A stretch of DNA of 64,000 bases from Dokdonia sp. Dokd-P16 (GTDB lineage: Bacteria > Bacteroidota > Bacteroidia > Flavobacteriales > Flavobacteriaceae), in contig NZ_CP029151.1 of NCBI RefSeq assembly GCF_003095655.1, positions 3,471,001 to 3,535,000 on the forward strand, given 5' to 3'. How positions within the stretch are numbered: position 1 is the first letter of the stretch; each line of letters opens with the position of its first letter. The translations under genes and the position numbers were made by a program. Shown here piece after piece: positions 46,201 to 56,400 of the stretch. Under the pieces are notes generated by a model. It was not told where the DNA came from and made no database searches. It saw only the letters and a list, made by a program, of their open reading frames with translations.

Positions 46201-47879
46201 ATGCAGTTCCTACATACACAAGTGAAGAAGATCCTACAGACCAAGAAACAGAAGAAGATATGATGGTAGATGTTATTAAAAGTGCCATAGAAGGCATCAA
46301 AGAGAATCAATCTAAAACATTAGATATGTTCCAAACTATTTTGATGGAACAAAATAAACAAACCGCACAATTACTAAACTTATTATCTGGAAACCTTGCC
46401 CCAGATGAAAATATTCTAGAAGCTCCTACAGCTCCACTATCTATTGACACTCCAGCTCCTGAGGCTCCTGTCACAAAACCAATTGTGACTCCTACAGCTG
46501 TACAACCTACCGTAGTAAACACTGCAGCACCCCCTGCTTCTGCACCTGCAGTAGACACTGCCGCTCCTGCCACTGGTAACTCAGAAATGCTAGACCTTAT
46601 GCTAAGCGTTGTAGCAGATAAAACAGGATATCCTGCAGAAATGTTAGAACTAAGCATGGATATGGAAGCAGATCTAGGAATCGATTCTATTAAACGTGTG
46701 GAGATTTTTGGAGCAATTACTGAGCAATCTGATAAATTGTCTGACATCAACCCTAATGACTTAACTGAGCTTAGAACATTACAAGAAATTGTAGATTATA
46801 TCTCTGCAAAAGCAGGAATAAGCACAACAGCAGCTCCAGTTTCTTCAACTATAAAGGAAGTAGTCGCAGCTCCTGTTGCTGTTCCAGTAGCACGAGCGAC
46901 ACCAGCTGCTGGAAATTCAGAAATGCTAGACCTTATGTTAAGCGTTGTAGCTGACAAAACGGGATATCCTGCAGAAATGCTAGAACTAAGCATGGATATG
47001 GAAGCAGATCTAGGGATCGATTCTATTAAACGTGTGGAGATTTTTGGTGCGATTACCGAGCAATCAGATAAACTTTCAGACATCAACCCTAATGACTTAA
47101 CAGAGCTTAGAACACTGCAAGAGATTGTAGATTATATCTCTGCAAAAGCAGGAATAAGCACAACCGCAACTCCAGTTGCCCAAACGGAAAAAGAGGTTGT
47201 TACCGCTCCTGTTGCTGCTCCTGCAGCACAAACGACAACAACAACTTCTAGCAACTCAGAAATGCTAGACCTTATGTTAAACGTTGTAGCAGATAAAACG
47301 GGATATCCTGCAGAAATGCTAGAACTAAGCATGGATATGGAAGCAGATCTTGGGATCGATTCTATTAAACGTGTGGAGATTTTTGGAGCGATTACCGAGC
47401 AATCAGATAAACTATCAGACATCAACCCTAACGACTTAACAGAGCTTAGAACATTACAAGAAATTGTAGATTATATCTCTGCAAAAGCAGGAATAAGCAC
47501 AACGGCTGCAACAGTTGAAACAGCAGTCACAGCTTCTCCAGAAGTAGTTGGCACCGATTTATTCTCTACTCCTATTGTTGAGACAGCAGCTTCTACCGAA
47601 GGTAATTCAGAAATGCTAGACCTTATGCTAAGCGTAGTAGCAGATAAGACGGGATACCCAGCAGAGATGCTAGAACTAAGTATGGACATGGAAGCAGATC
47701 TTGGTATCGATTCTATAAAACGTGTAGAAATATTTGGAGCAATCACAGAGCAATCTGACAAGCTATCAGACATCAACCCTAACGACTTAACAGAGCTTAG
47801 AACATTGCAAGAAATTGTTGACTACATCTCTGTAAAAGCAGGTATTTCAAGTAAAAAAAAAAGTCTGAGCCTAGCTTAA
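43260..47879 (+). CDS. pfaA: PUFA synthase PfaA, N-terminal part (KS-AT-4xACP)
   Basis: A 1539-aa frame. Ketosynthase: residues ~10-470 with active-site VDAACAAS (Cys216), EGHGTATGAGD and GSVKSQVGHTKAAAG. Acyltransferase: ~570-900 with GHSFGE (Ser680). Then a Pro/Ala-rich linker and four nearly identical acyl carrier domains, each with GIDSIKR; the pantetheine serines are at 1143, 1255, 1368 and 1485. In other organisms PfaA continues with ketoreductase and dehydratase domains, but this frame stops 15 bases after an A10 run. The missing domains are encoded next in the -1 frame, so the natural product is probably a ~2371-aa KS-AT-ACPx4-KR-DH protein. The gene is 6 bases from tetR. It makes the iterative chain-extension subunit of long-chain PUFA synthesis. 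Confidence 0.9.
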   Translation: MDTINSSLKKTPVAIIGLSAMFADAINVEQFWNNIISQKDSIVDVPASRWKIEDYYDADPMVADKTYCKKGGFIPDVDFNPMEFGLPPNILEVTDASQLLALIAARDAFEDAGYGRESDKFTALLKEKTGVILGVGGGQKLITPLTSRLQAPIWEAALRSSGISDTDIPHIVDKMKKAYIGWNENSFPGMLGNVISGRITNRFDLGGINSVVDAACAASLSAVKMAVSELIEGRCDMMLTGGVDTDNSPFMYMSFSKTPAFSRKGSIRPFDTDSDGMLIGEGVGMLVLKRLEDAERDGDRIYGLLTGVGSSSDGRYKSVYAPRPQGQALAMQRAYDEAGYDASTVRLIEGHGTATGAGDAAEFESMSMVFGKNNATKNNIGIGSVKSQVGHTKAAAGAAGMIKTALALYHKVLPGTINVTKPHDKFGIENSPFYVNSETRPWFKNGIPRRAGLSAFGFGGVNVHFAMEEYEKKNSFTDRIHQSFHSIYIKGANTEDLLTLLKNAHTSLNSKEGNTAFYNLKEISKEGTAEQSEARLGFVAESLIDCISKLEIAIKQLESNKNAWSHPRGVFFRPNGISSTTKVASLFSGQGSQYANMAKEATSSFERIQQTIADFDAKKGYDLANKIYPKPVFTEEDKAILEKNITNTEFAQPAIGAISLGYYNVFKDAGFVSDMVAGHSFGELTALCASGVISQDDYMTLAIARGNAMAGKNTSGDAGTMLAVKASASEIEPLITAITDVSIANINSSSQIVLGGTTEGIAKAKTLLDSKNHRSILLPVSAAFHTDCVGHAQKPFEKSIETIEFTSPTIPVYSNSTGNSYPTEPSEIKRILGQHILNSVDFKSEVENMYAAGARVFVEFGPKSILTNLVKDILADKEHFVVTTNAKATKNSDLQIREAAIQLQVLGCKLNAIDRNARQEKKPVIQPKVAVKIAGNNYVSPATQKAYKDVLNNGFKVSGATDIIKTEEEIKEIEVISEVINAVPTYTSEEDPTDQETEEDMMVDVIKSAIEGIKENQSKTLDMFQTILMEQNKQTAQLLNLLSGNLAPDENILEAPTAPLSIDTPAPEAPVTKPIVTPTAVQPTVVNTAAPPASAPAVDTAAPATGNSEMLDLMLSVVADKTGYPAEMLELSMDMEADLGIDSIKRVEIFGAITEQSDKLSDINPNDLTELRTLQEIVDYISAKAGISTTAAPVSSTIKEVVAAPVAVPVARATPAAGNSEMLDLMLSVVADKTGYPAEMLELSMDMEADLGIDSIKRVEIFGAITEQSDKLSDINPNDLTELRTLQEIVDYISAKAGISTTATPVAQTEKEVVTAPVAAPAAQTTTTTSSNSEMLDLMLNVVADKTGYPAEMLELSMDMEADLGIDSIKRVEIFGAITEQSDKLSDINPNDLTELRTLQEIVDYISAKAGISTTAATVETAVTASPEVVGTDLFSTPIVETAASTEGNSEMLDLMLSVVADKTGYPAEMLELSMDMEADLGIDSIKRVEIFGAITEQSDKLSDINPNDLTELRTLQEIVDYISVKAGISSKKKSLSLA
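46581..47853 (+). repeat. Four tandem ACP-encoding repeats
   Basis: Four copies begin at about 46581, 46917, 47256 and 47607, with periods of 336, 339 and 351 bases. Each has a conserved ~240-base ACP core and a variable Pro/Ala/Thr linker. Near identity of the cores suggests recent duplication or gene conversion. Confidence 0.92.
47853..47863 (+). other. A10 run: putative frameshift or slippage site in pfaA
   Basis: Ten A residues followed by G. In the pfaA frame this reads AGT AAA AAA AAA AGT and a stop follows at 47877. A -1 shift (or one extra A) changes the reading to AAA AAG TCT GAG and enters the downstream KR-DH frame, which has no stop from there to 50374. Both ribosomal slippage on A_AAA_AAA and RNA polymerase slippage on A10 are plausible; a true mutation or homopolymer error is equally possible from sequence alone. 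Confidence 0.65.
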
Positions 47880-50374
47880 CTACAGAACAAAAAAACAAAG
47901 TAGGTAAGGACAATAAAATTCAACAAGAATTCTCCTTACCTACTAATTTTCATGGTGTACCAAGAAAATCAATTGGCTTAAAGTTTATTCCTAGAGTTGA
48001 TGTTTTAGTGCAAGATATTCCTGCTTTAAAACCTGTTGTCATAACAGATGAAGGAGGTCCTCTTACACTTGCTTTAAAAACTAAATTAGAAAGTGAAGGA
48101 CATCAGGTTATTGTACTTCAGTTTGACGCAATTAATAAGAATGCATCCATTAAAGATGGAATTTTGATTGCCCAAATAAACGATCAAAATATTAAGAACG
48201 CTGTAGATACCATCTTAGCCAATAATGAAATTGGGGCTTTTATGTATTTACACCCACATTTCACCTTTTCTGGTCATAATTTTACACAGCATTTTGCTAT
48301 AGAACGCACCTTATTAAAAGCCACATTCTTATTGGCTAAATATTTACAAGCTCCATTAAATGCAACGAGCAAAACACAGCGTACAGCCTTTATGACGGTT
48401 TCTCGTTTAGATGGGAAATTTGGTATGGACCAGCGTTCAGATATTTCTATCATCGCAGGCGGATTGTCAGGATTAACTAAGTGTATGAACTTAGAATGGT
48501 CTCCTGTTTTTTGTAGAACCATTGATGCACAGCCCGAATTGTCCCCAGAAGAAATTGCCGATAATTTATTTTTAGAATTACACGATGCAGATGTGCGTTA
48601 TGTTGATGTAGCCATTAATGAAAAAGGCAGAATGACTTACGAGGTCACTCCTAATGAAGTTGCCGCTACAGATGATTATTTACAAACGGTTACAGATAAA
48701 GATGTTTTCTTAGTTGCTGGAGGTGGTAGAGGCGTTACGGCAACTTGTATCAAGGAAATGAACGCAGCTTTTAAGTCTAAATTCATCTTACTAGGTAGAT
48801 CTTCTTTAGATTTTGAATTACCAACATATGCTTTAAAAGAAAATAACCCTGCCAAGCTGAAGAACGCTATTATGCAGGATTTGAAAGCTAGCGGAGAGAA
48901 AGTTTCGATTAGAGGGTTAAATAGTCTATTCAATAAATATGTTGCCAAAAAAGAAATAGAAGAAACTATTGCTACGATCAAAGCAGCTGGTGGAGATGCC
49001 ATATATGTAGCTGGTGATGTGACAAACTTAACCATCAAACCAGAGTTGCTAAAGATAGAAAAGCAGTGGGGTAAAATCACAGGCATCATACACGGTGCCG
49101 GCCGACTGGCAGATAAACTCATTCAAGATAAAACAGAAGAAATTTTTGATAATGTCACTTCCGTGAAATTGGACGGTTTATTAAACCTTCTAAAAATGGT
49201 AAATATAAATGAGTTGAAACACCTCATTATGTTCTCGTCTGTTGCTGGTTTCTACGGAAACGTAGGACAATCTGATTATGCAATGGCAAACGAAATATTG
49301 AGCACTGCTGCACATTTATTTAGTACAAACCACCCTAACACTAAAGTTACCGCAATAAACTGGGGAGCTTGGGAAGGCGGGATGGTGAGTCCTGAACTAC
49401 AAAAAATGTTTGAAGAGGCTGGTGTTTCTCTAGTAAATCACCCTGGAGGAGCTGCTCGTTTTGTTCAAGAATTAAATGGTGCATATCATAACCAACCTCA
49501 AGTGATCATCGGTGGTACATTGCCAGCTGGTATTTCAGATATTTCTGGAGATCTAAAAACGCATACGATTCGACGGGATTTGAGCCTCAAAGAAAATACG
49601 TTTTTACAACATCACGTAATTCAGGGAAGTCCTGTATTACCTATGGTAAATGCTACGGCTTGGATGGCAGATTCTTGTGTGAAATTATTTCCAGATTATA
49701 AACTGGCAAGCATAGAAGATGTAAAACTCTTCAAAGGAATTGTTTTTGACGGGACTGAAAAGGAGATGTATTTCACGAAAGTGAAAGAACAATTAAAAAC
49801 AGCAGACACCATAATCTGTGAAGTAAGCTTGTACAGTAAAGGAGCAAAACTACCACTCAATCATTATAGAGCTACAGTTACGCTTTCGCGAAAGCGTACT
49901 GAAAAACCAACATTCAAAACACCAAAACTAGTTGAGAATAAAATAGACGGAGCTACTTTTTATAAAGATGGTTCGTTATTCCACGGTGCATTTTATCAAG
50001 GCATAGAGGAGGTTATTGCGATGGATGAATCGCAGGTATTATTAAAGTGTAAAGCTCCTGCGGTTTCTTATGAAGATCAAGGTCAGTTCCCTAGTACAAG
50101 TTTGAATGCCTTCTTTTTAGATATTCAATACCAAGGAATGGTGGTGTGGGTACAAAAATATCATAATGGCGCTAATAGCTTGCCATTACAGACTTTAAAA
50201 GGGAAGGTTTACGGAGAAATTCAAGCTAACAAAAGTTACTACGTACACATAAAAATCCAAGAAAATACGGAGACGAAAATGGTTGCAGATTGCACCGTTT
50301 ATGACGATAACGAAGATGTTATTTTTTTTACAGAAGGTGCCGGATTAACTGTTTCAAGAGAATTAGTTTGGTAA
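47861..50374 (+). CDS. pfaA: PfaA C-terminal part (KR-DH), in the -1 frame
   Basis: The frame is open from the A10 run at 47853-47862. The only internal start codon of note is a GTG at 48008 with no ribosome-binding site and in mid-domain linker, so it is unlikely to be a separate gene. From the GTG, residues ~230-480 are a ketoreductase domain: FLVAGGGRGVTA (NADPH site), IHGAGRLAD, FSSVAGFYGN and catalytic Tyr in SDYAMANE. Residues ~515-788 are a polyketide-type dehydratase with HHVIQGSPVLP. These are exactly the domains missing from the PfaA frame upstream. A dispersed palindrome at 49879-49898 is read as TLSRKR. PfaC-like gene follows after 48 bases. Confidence 0.85.
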   Translation, partial: KSEPSLTTEQKNKVGKDNKIQQEFSLPTNFHGVPRKSIGLKFIPRVDVLVQDIPALKPVVITDEGGPLTLALKTKLESEGHQVIVLQFDAINKNASIKDGILIAQINDQNIKNAVDTILANNEIGAFMYLHPHFTFSGHNFTQHFAIERTLLKATFLLAKYLQAPLNATSKTQRTAFMTVSRLDGKFGMDQRSDISIIAGGLSGLTKCMNLEWSPVFCRTIDAQPELSPEEIADNLFLELHDADVRYVDVAINEKGRMTYEVTPNEVAATDDYLQTVTDKDVFLVAGGGRGVTATCIKEMNAAFKSKFILLGRSSLDFELPTYALKENNPAKLKNAIMQDLKASGEKVSIRGLNSLFNKYVAKKEIEETIATIKAAGGDAIYVAGDVTNLTIKPELLKIEKQWGKITGIIHGAGRLADKLIQDKTEEIFDNVTSVKLDGLLNLLKMVNINELKHLIMFSSVAGFYGNVGQSDYAMANEILSTAAHLFSTNHPNTKVTAINWGAWEGGMVSPELQKMFEEAGVSLVNHPGGAARFVQELNGAYHNQPQVIIGGTLPAGISDISGDLKTHTIRRDLSLKENTFLQHHVIQGSPVLPMVNATAWMADSCVKLFPDYKLASIEDVKLFKGIVFDGTEKEMYFTKVKEQLKTADTIICEVSLYSKGAKLPLNHYRATVTLSRKRTEKPTFKTPKLVENKIDGATFYKDGSLFHGAFYQGIEEVIAMDESQVLLKCKAPAVSYEDQGQFPSTSLNAFFLDIQYQGMVVWVQKYHNGANSLPLQTLKGKVYGEIQANKSYYVHIKIQENTETKMVADCTVYDDNEDVIFFTEGAGLTVSRELVW
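47899..47944 (+). other. 12-bp perfect hairpin after the A10 run
   Basis: AGTAGGTAAGGA (47899-47910) and TCCTTACCTACT (47933-47944) are exact inverted copies around a 22-base loop. The stem starts 36 bases after the A-run, farther than usual for a stimulatory element of ribosomal frameshifting. It lies within the putative coding linker. It could also affect translation coupling or pausing. Confidence 0.6.
49879..49898. repeat. Dispersed palindrome, perfect 20-bp copy in pfaA KR-DH part
   Basis: TACGCTTTCGCGAAAGCGTA, read in frame as TLSRKRT. Confidence 0.9.
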
Positions 50375-50422
50375 AATTTATTTCTCATGTATTGCAATAA
50401 TCGTCTCAAGTAGCTACAAAAA

Positions 50423-53400
50423 ATGAAAGAAAAAATAGCAATTATCGGTATGTCATCCCTTTTTCCAGGGTCTAAAACACTTCAAGAGTTTTGGAACAAC
50501 CTTATGGATAAAAAGGACTTAACTGGTATGGCAACAAAAAACGATTTTGGCGCAGACCCTGAACTCTTTTATAATAAAAACAAAGGTGTTATAGATAGCT
50601 GTTACTCCTTACGAGGAGGGTACATACGTGATTTTAAATTTAATAGTAAAGACTTTGGCTCTAAAGATTTAAGTGATTTAGACCAAATGTATCAATGGGG
50701 TTTACAGGTAACCAAAGATGCTTTACAGCACGGAGGGTATTGGAAAAATACCGAAGCCTTAGATCGTTGCGGCGTTATTTTTGGGAATTTATCGTTCCCT
50801 ACAAAATCGTCACATAAAATTCTTGCGCCTGTCTATACACAAACACTTGAAAAAGGAATTAAAACCTTGTTGAAAGTCGATGATTTTGAAATGCCAGCAA
50901 CGGAATTTCAGATTCCAGAAAACAATCCTATAGAAGGAGATGTTTCAGAATTAGTGAAGAATACCATTGGTTTGAAAGGAACCAATTTTGACCTAGATGC
51001 CGCTTGTGCTTCTTCCTTATATGCCATAAAGATGGCGTGTGATGAGCTGCTAACTGGCAAATCAGATATGATGCTGGCAGGAGCTGTTTGCTCGTCTGAT
51101 CAGTTGTTTATCCATATGGGTTTTTCAATTTTTCACGCTTATGCGGCACACGATAAAAAATACTCGCCGCTAGATAAAGATTCTGCTGGACTCGTATCTT
51201 CTGAAGGTGCTGGAATGATTCTTTTAAAACGTTTATCTGATGCAGAAAGCGATGGAGATAACATCATAGGTGTTATTTCTGGAATTGGATTATCAAACGA
51301 TGGTGCAGGTAAATTCTTATTAAGCCCTAATCCCAAAGGACAAACATTAGCCTACGAAAGAGCCTATAATGGCACGATTAAAAAAGAGGATACTTCTTAT
51401 ATAGAATGTCACGCAACGGGAACTCCGCTGGGTGATGTTACAGAAATCAATTCGCTTGAAACCTTTTTTAGTAACAATCCAGAGAAAGTACGTTTAGGTT
51501 CTGTTAAGTCAAATATGGGACATATGCTTACGGCTGCGGGAATGCCTAGCTTGATGAAAGTTTTACTTTCTATGGAGCATGATATGATTCCTCCAGGGAT
51601 TAATATGGAAACGGCGATCCAGTCTGAAAATGGTTGGTTTTCACGTGAGCAAATCATAGAAGAACCACTAGAATGGAAAGCAAAAGATAAACAAGCTGCT
51701 GTAAATTCATTTGGTTTTGGAGGTACAAACGCCCATCTGGTTGTAGAAAGCTATCAAAAAAAGGAAATTAAAAAGCATCAGGATATCTCTTTAAAAGAAA
51801 TGGCCATTACCAGTATGGAAGTTCATTTTGGAGATTGTGATAATCTGGAAACGTTTTATCAATCCATTTTTAATGGGAAACAGCACTTCTCTGTAATGCC
51901 ATCTACGAGATGGAAGGGTTTTGAGAAAAATGAAGAGCTGCTTACTACTTTTGGCCTGGATACTAAAAATCCTATTAAAGGAAACTTTATAGAGGACTTT
52001 GATATGGATTTAATGCGCTATAAAATCCAACCTAATGAGATCAGCACGATGGAGCCGCAACAAGCGCTTATTTTAAAAGTTGCAGATCAAGCCATTCAAA
52101 AATCTAATTTACAAAAAGGAGAAAATGTAGCTGTACTTATTGCTATGAATCCTGAGCTTGCGATACACCATTATCTAGCGCGTTGGGACAGTCAGTGGCA
52201 ATTAGACAAGGCATTGAACAGTGCAGGTATTACACTAGAAGAAACACAGAAAGAAACATTACTTGCCGAGTGTCGCAATATATTATACCAGATAGGCAAC
52301 GTACAAACGCCTAGTCAGCACACCAGCTTTGTAGGTAATATTATGTCGAGCCGTATCTCTGCTTTATGGGATTTTAATGGGCCATCTTTCACCATTACAA
52401 ACGGTGATAACGGAACAACAAGAGCTCTCGAAGTAGCGCAGAATATGCTCTCTCTAGGCGAAGTAGATGCTGTGGTTGTAGGAGCTGTAGATTTTTCGGC
52501 TGGTATGGAAGCAGTCTTGTTACATAATCTAGTAGATACAGTAAATCAAAATAAACAACCTAGCTTATCTTTTAATGCAGATGATTACGGATGGTTAATA
52601 GGAGAAGGAGCCTCTGCTATCGTATTAAAAGCAAGTAACTGCATTGATGAGAAGGATACGGTATTTGCAAAAATTGAAGCTATAGGAGATATCGCAACCA
52701 CTGAGAATATCGCCTTACAAGAACTTGTAGCCTCTGGATTTGACCAAGAAAATCAATTGGAACAAACACAGCTACTAGCCAATAATCCTACCAGTAAAAT
52801 TGCCTTAGGATCTGTAAAAACAAACATTGGCCATACGTTTGCAGCGGCTGGACTCGCTTCTATTGTAAAAACAGCCTTGTGTGTATATCATCAATTTATT
52901 CCGGGAATTCCAAATTGGCAATCGGCAAAGAATGATGCTTTTAAAAACAGTAATTACTACTTCCCTAGCCTATCACGACCTTGGGTTAATGAAACTGAAC
53001 AGCCCAGACAAGCGCTAGTTAATTTGAGTCAACATTCTCGTGTAAAATTATCAGAATTTACACAACCTAAACCTCACAACATTGACAATTTCTTGGAAAA
53101 ACATTTATTTGTTTTAAAAGGAAATTCGCCAGCAGAACTTAAGGAACAGTTACAACAACTTAACGAAGACATACTTACTAATGACTTAGCTTTTGTTGCA
53201 CAAGCTTGTTTTGATAAAGCTGCAACCACAAAAGCAACCTACAGTATTGTTCTTATTGCGTCAACCACAAAAACGATAGCGCAAGACATCGTTTTTATTG
53301 ATAAAAAACTCGAGCAGTCCTTTGCAGAAAATACAGATATAAAATTACCTAGCGGTTCTTTCTTTAGCCCAAATCCGAGTGGTACAAAAGGCGATTTGGC

Positions 53401-56400
53401 ATTTGTATATCCAGGTTCCGCAACTACTTATGAAGGCTTGGGGCAAGATTTATTTCAGTTTTTTCCTAATCTGTTAAGTGATTTTGAAAATCGTATCCCC
53501 AACTTGAAAGACTTCTTTGGCTTGGACTATTTATTCCCAAAAAAGCAAGACAGCGCTACGCCTTCTCCCAATATTCAAGGAGACGCTATCTCTATGATGT
53601 CTGCAGGGGTATTGTACTCGACCTTATACACGCATATATTGACCACTTATTTTGGTGTACAACCTAAAGCTGCGATGGGTTATTCTATGGGAGAATGTAG
53701 CTCCATGTGGTATTCCTTTGGTATTTGGAATCCAGGTGAGGGAACAAAAGTTTTCCGCAACTCCCCAATTTTTAAAAACAAGTTTTCTGGTAATCTAGAA
53801 CTCTTAGCCGAAGAATGGAATATCAGCTCAGAAGAAGCAAAAGCAAGATGGCAGAGTTGGATTTTACTGGAAACTAAAGAAAAAGTAGCAGCACAAATCT
53901 CAGCTTTTGATAAAGTGTCCATCACTTTTGTAAACTCCGAAAAAGAATTAATCGTTTCTGGTGATAAAAGCCAATGTGAAGCACTGATTGCTGTGCTTAA
54001 TTGTCCGTCGGTATTGGTGCCTTTTCAAAATATTATCCATAATGAGTTCTGTAAAAAAGAGTACGATGGATTGATTGAAATGCATAATTTCCCATTAGAG
54101 AATAAGCCAGAAATTGATTTTTACTCTAGCTTAACAGGAGAGAAAATCCCTATGGATTCACTCAAAATCGCAGAGAATTCAACGAAAGTGTGCTATAAAA
54201 CCGTTGATTTTCCCGCTTTCGCGAAAAAAATGTCTAGCAACGGATTTAGCACATTTGTAGAACTTGGTCCCAATAGTACGTGTACTGGCTGGATAAAAGA
54301 TACATTAGATCAAAATAATCACGCCGCTTGTGCGATTGATAAAAAAGGCACAAGTTCTATACAATCACTATACGAGTGTCTAGCACAATTAATCTCAAAC
54401 GGAATCGACATTGATTTGAGCTTGCTATATCCTAATAATAATCAAGAACCCATTAAAAAACGCTTCACTAAAAAAGTAACAACAGGTGGTACGCCTGTAT
54501 ATGATGTGTTATTATCTGAGGAGATGAAGCAACAGTTTGCCACAATCAAACGAAAAGAAAAATCAGCCTCTCTAGAAACAACTAAAGATGCAAGTATACG
54601 CTTTCGCGAAAGCGTAAAACCAACCACCACACATAGAGTAGAAAAAATAGCTAGTATGATAGATACAGAACAGCCAAAAACTGCGACTAAAATCGGAGAA
54701 AATGGTTTAAAATTACAAGATTACAACGACCCAAATCATCTAAAAGATAAAAACATCATTTTTACCAAAGAGGATCTTATTGAATTTTCTGAAGGAAAAA
54801 TTGGTAATGTTTTTGGAGCAGAATACAATGTAATTGACCAGTATAAACGTAGAGTAATGTTACCTATGGATCCTTACTTATTAGTAAGCAGAGTCACAGG
54901 TCTTGATGCCAAGCTAGGAGAGTATAAGCCGTCTACCATGCAAACCGAGTATGATATTCCATATAATTCTGGATATGCGACAGATACACAAATTCCTTGG
55001 GCAGTCTCTGTAGAGTCTGGACAATGTGATTTGATGTTGATTTCTTATCTAGGAATTGATCTTGAAAATAAGGGAGAGTATGTGTATCGCCTTCTAGATT
55101 GTACGCTTACTTTTCTAGACGATTTACCTTTTGAAGGACAAACATTACGTTATGACATTTCTATCAATTCATTTGTAAGAAATGGTGGAAACTTATTGTT
55201 TTTCTTTAGCTACGAGTGTTTTGTAGAAGATCGTATGGTCTTAAAAATGACGAACGGTGTTGCTGGTTTCTTTACTGATGAGGAATTGAGTAAAGGAAAC
55301 GGAGTGGTATACACAGAAAGTGAAAAGAAAGCACTGGCAGGTGTAAAAAAGAAAAAATTCATTCCTTTTTTGACCACCAAGAAAACTTCTTTTGACATAG
55401 AAGATTTAAGACATCTCATCAATGGAGATGCTCATAAATGTTTTGATGATATTTGTTATTTCCCTAATGGCAGAAATGAATCTATACGTCTAGCTCCAGA
55501 AAAAATGTTGATGCTAGACCGCATTACCAAAGCAGATGTGCACGGAGGAGCTTATGGATTAGGAGAAATTATAGCAGAAAAAGACCTGAGTCCAGACGAT
55601 TGGTATTTTCCTTGCCACTTTAGAGATGACCAAGTGCTAGCAGGTTCTTTGCAAGCAGAAGGCGGCGGTAACTTATTGCGCTTCTTTATGATGATGCTAG
55701 GACTACAACGTCTTAAAAAAGATGCTCGTTTCCAGCCTATTTATGGAGTGCAGCAAAAAGTACGATGTAGAAAAGAGGTAACGCCTAATGATAAAAAACT
55801 AGTGTACCGCTTAGTCATAAAAGATATCGGGTTATTACCTGATCCTTATGTAATAGGTGATTTGGAGATTATTGTAGACGATGTGATTACCGTACATTTT
55901 GAAAATCTAGGATTGCAGTTAAGAGAAAAAGACAATCCAAAATACTTAGAGGAACCTAAAAAAATAACCGAGAATGTACTTTTAAACGAGAACGATATTG
56001 AAACATTTGCTTTAGGTAGACTTGCAGATTGCTTTGGTCCTGAATATGCCGTTTATGACAACAGGTCATTATCGCGCCAACCTAATACCGACTTGCAAGT
56101 TGTAAGTCGTGTGATTAAAATAGACGGTGAGCGTTTTGATTTTTCAAAACCAACAAATATTTGGACAGAATACGATGTGCCTCAAGATGCCTGGTATTAC
56201 AAGCAGAATGCATCGATGACGATGCCGTATGCGGTATTGATGGAAATTGCACTACAACCTTGTGGATTACTAGGTGCATATCTAGGAAGTACGCTACAGT
56301 TTCCAGACAAGGATTTATATTTTAGAAATCTAGATGGTGATGGAGAAATGTTTGACTTGCCAGCTGGCACAGATTTTAGAGGAAAAGTAATCGCAAATAA

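Noticed and set aside
46307-47776. Four minus-strand open frames of 96-147 aa opposite the ACP repeats
   Set aside because: They are antisense shadows of the repeated ACP cores; all have the same Ser/Ile-rich composition and no start context.
48008-50374. KR-DH frame as an independent gene starting at GTG 48008
   Set aside because: No ribosome-binding site, the frame is open further upstream to the A-run, and the encoded domains complete PfaA.
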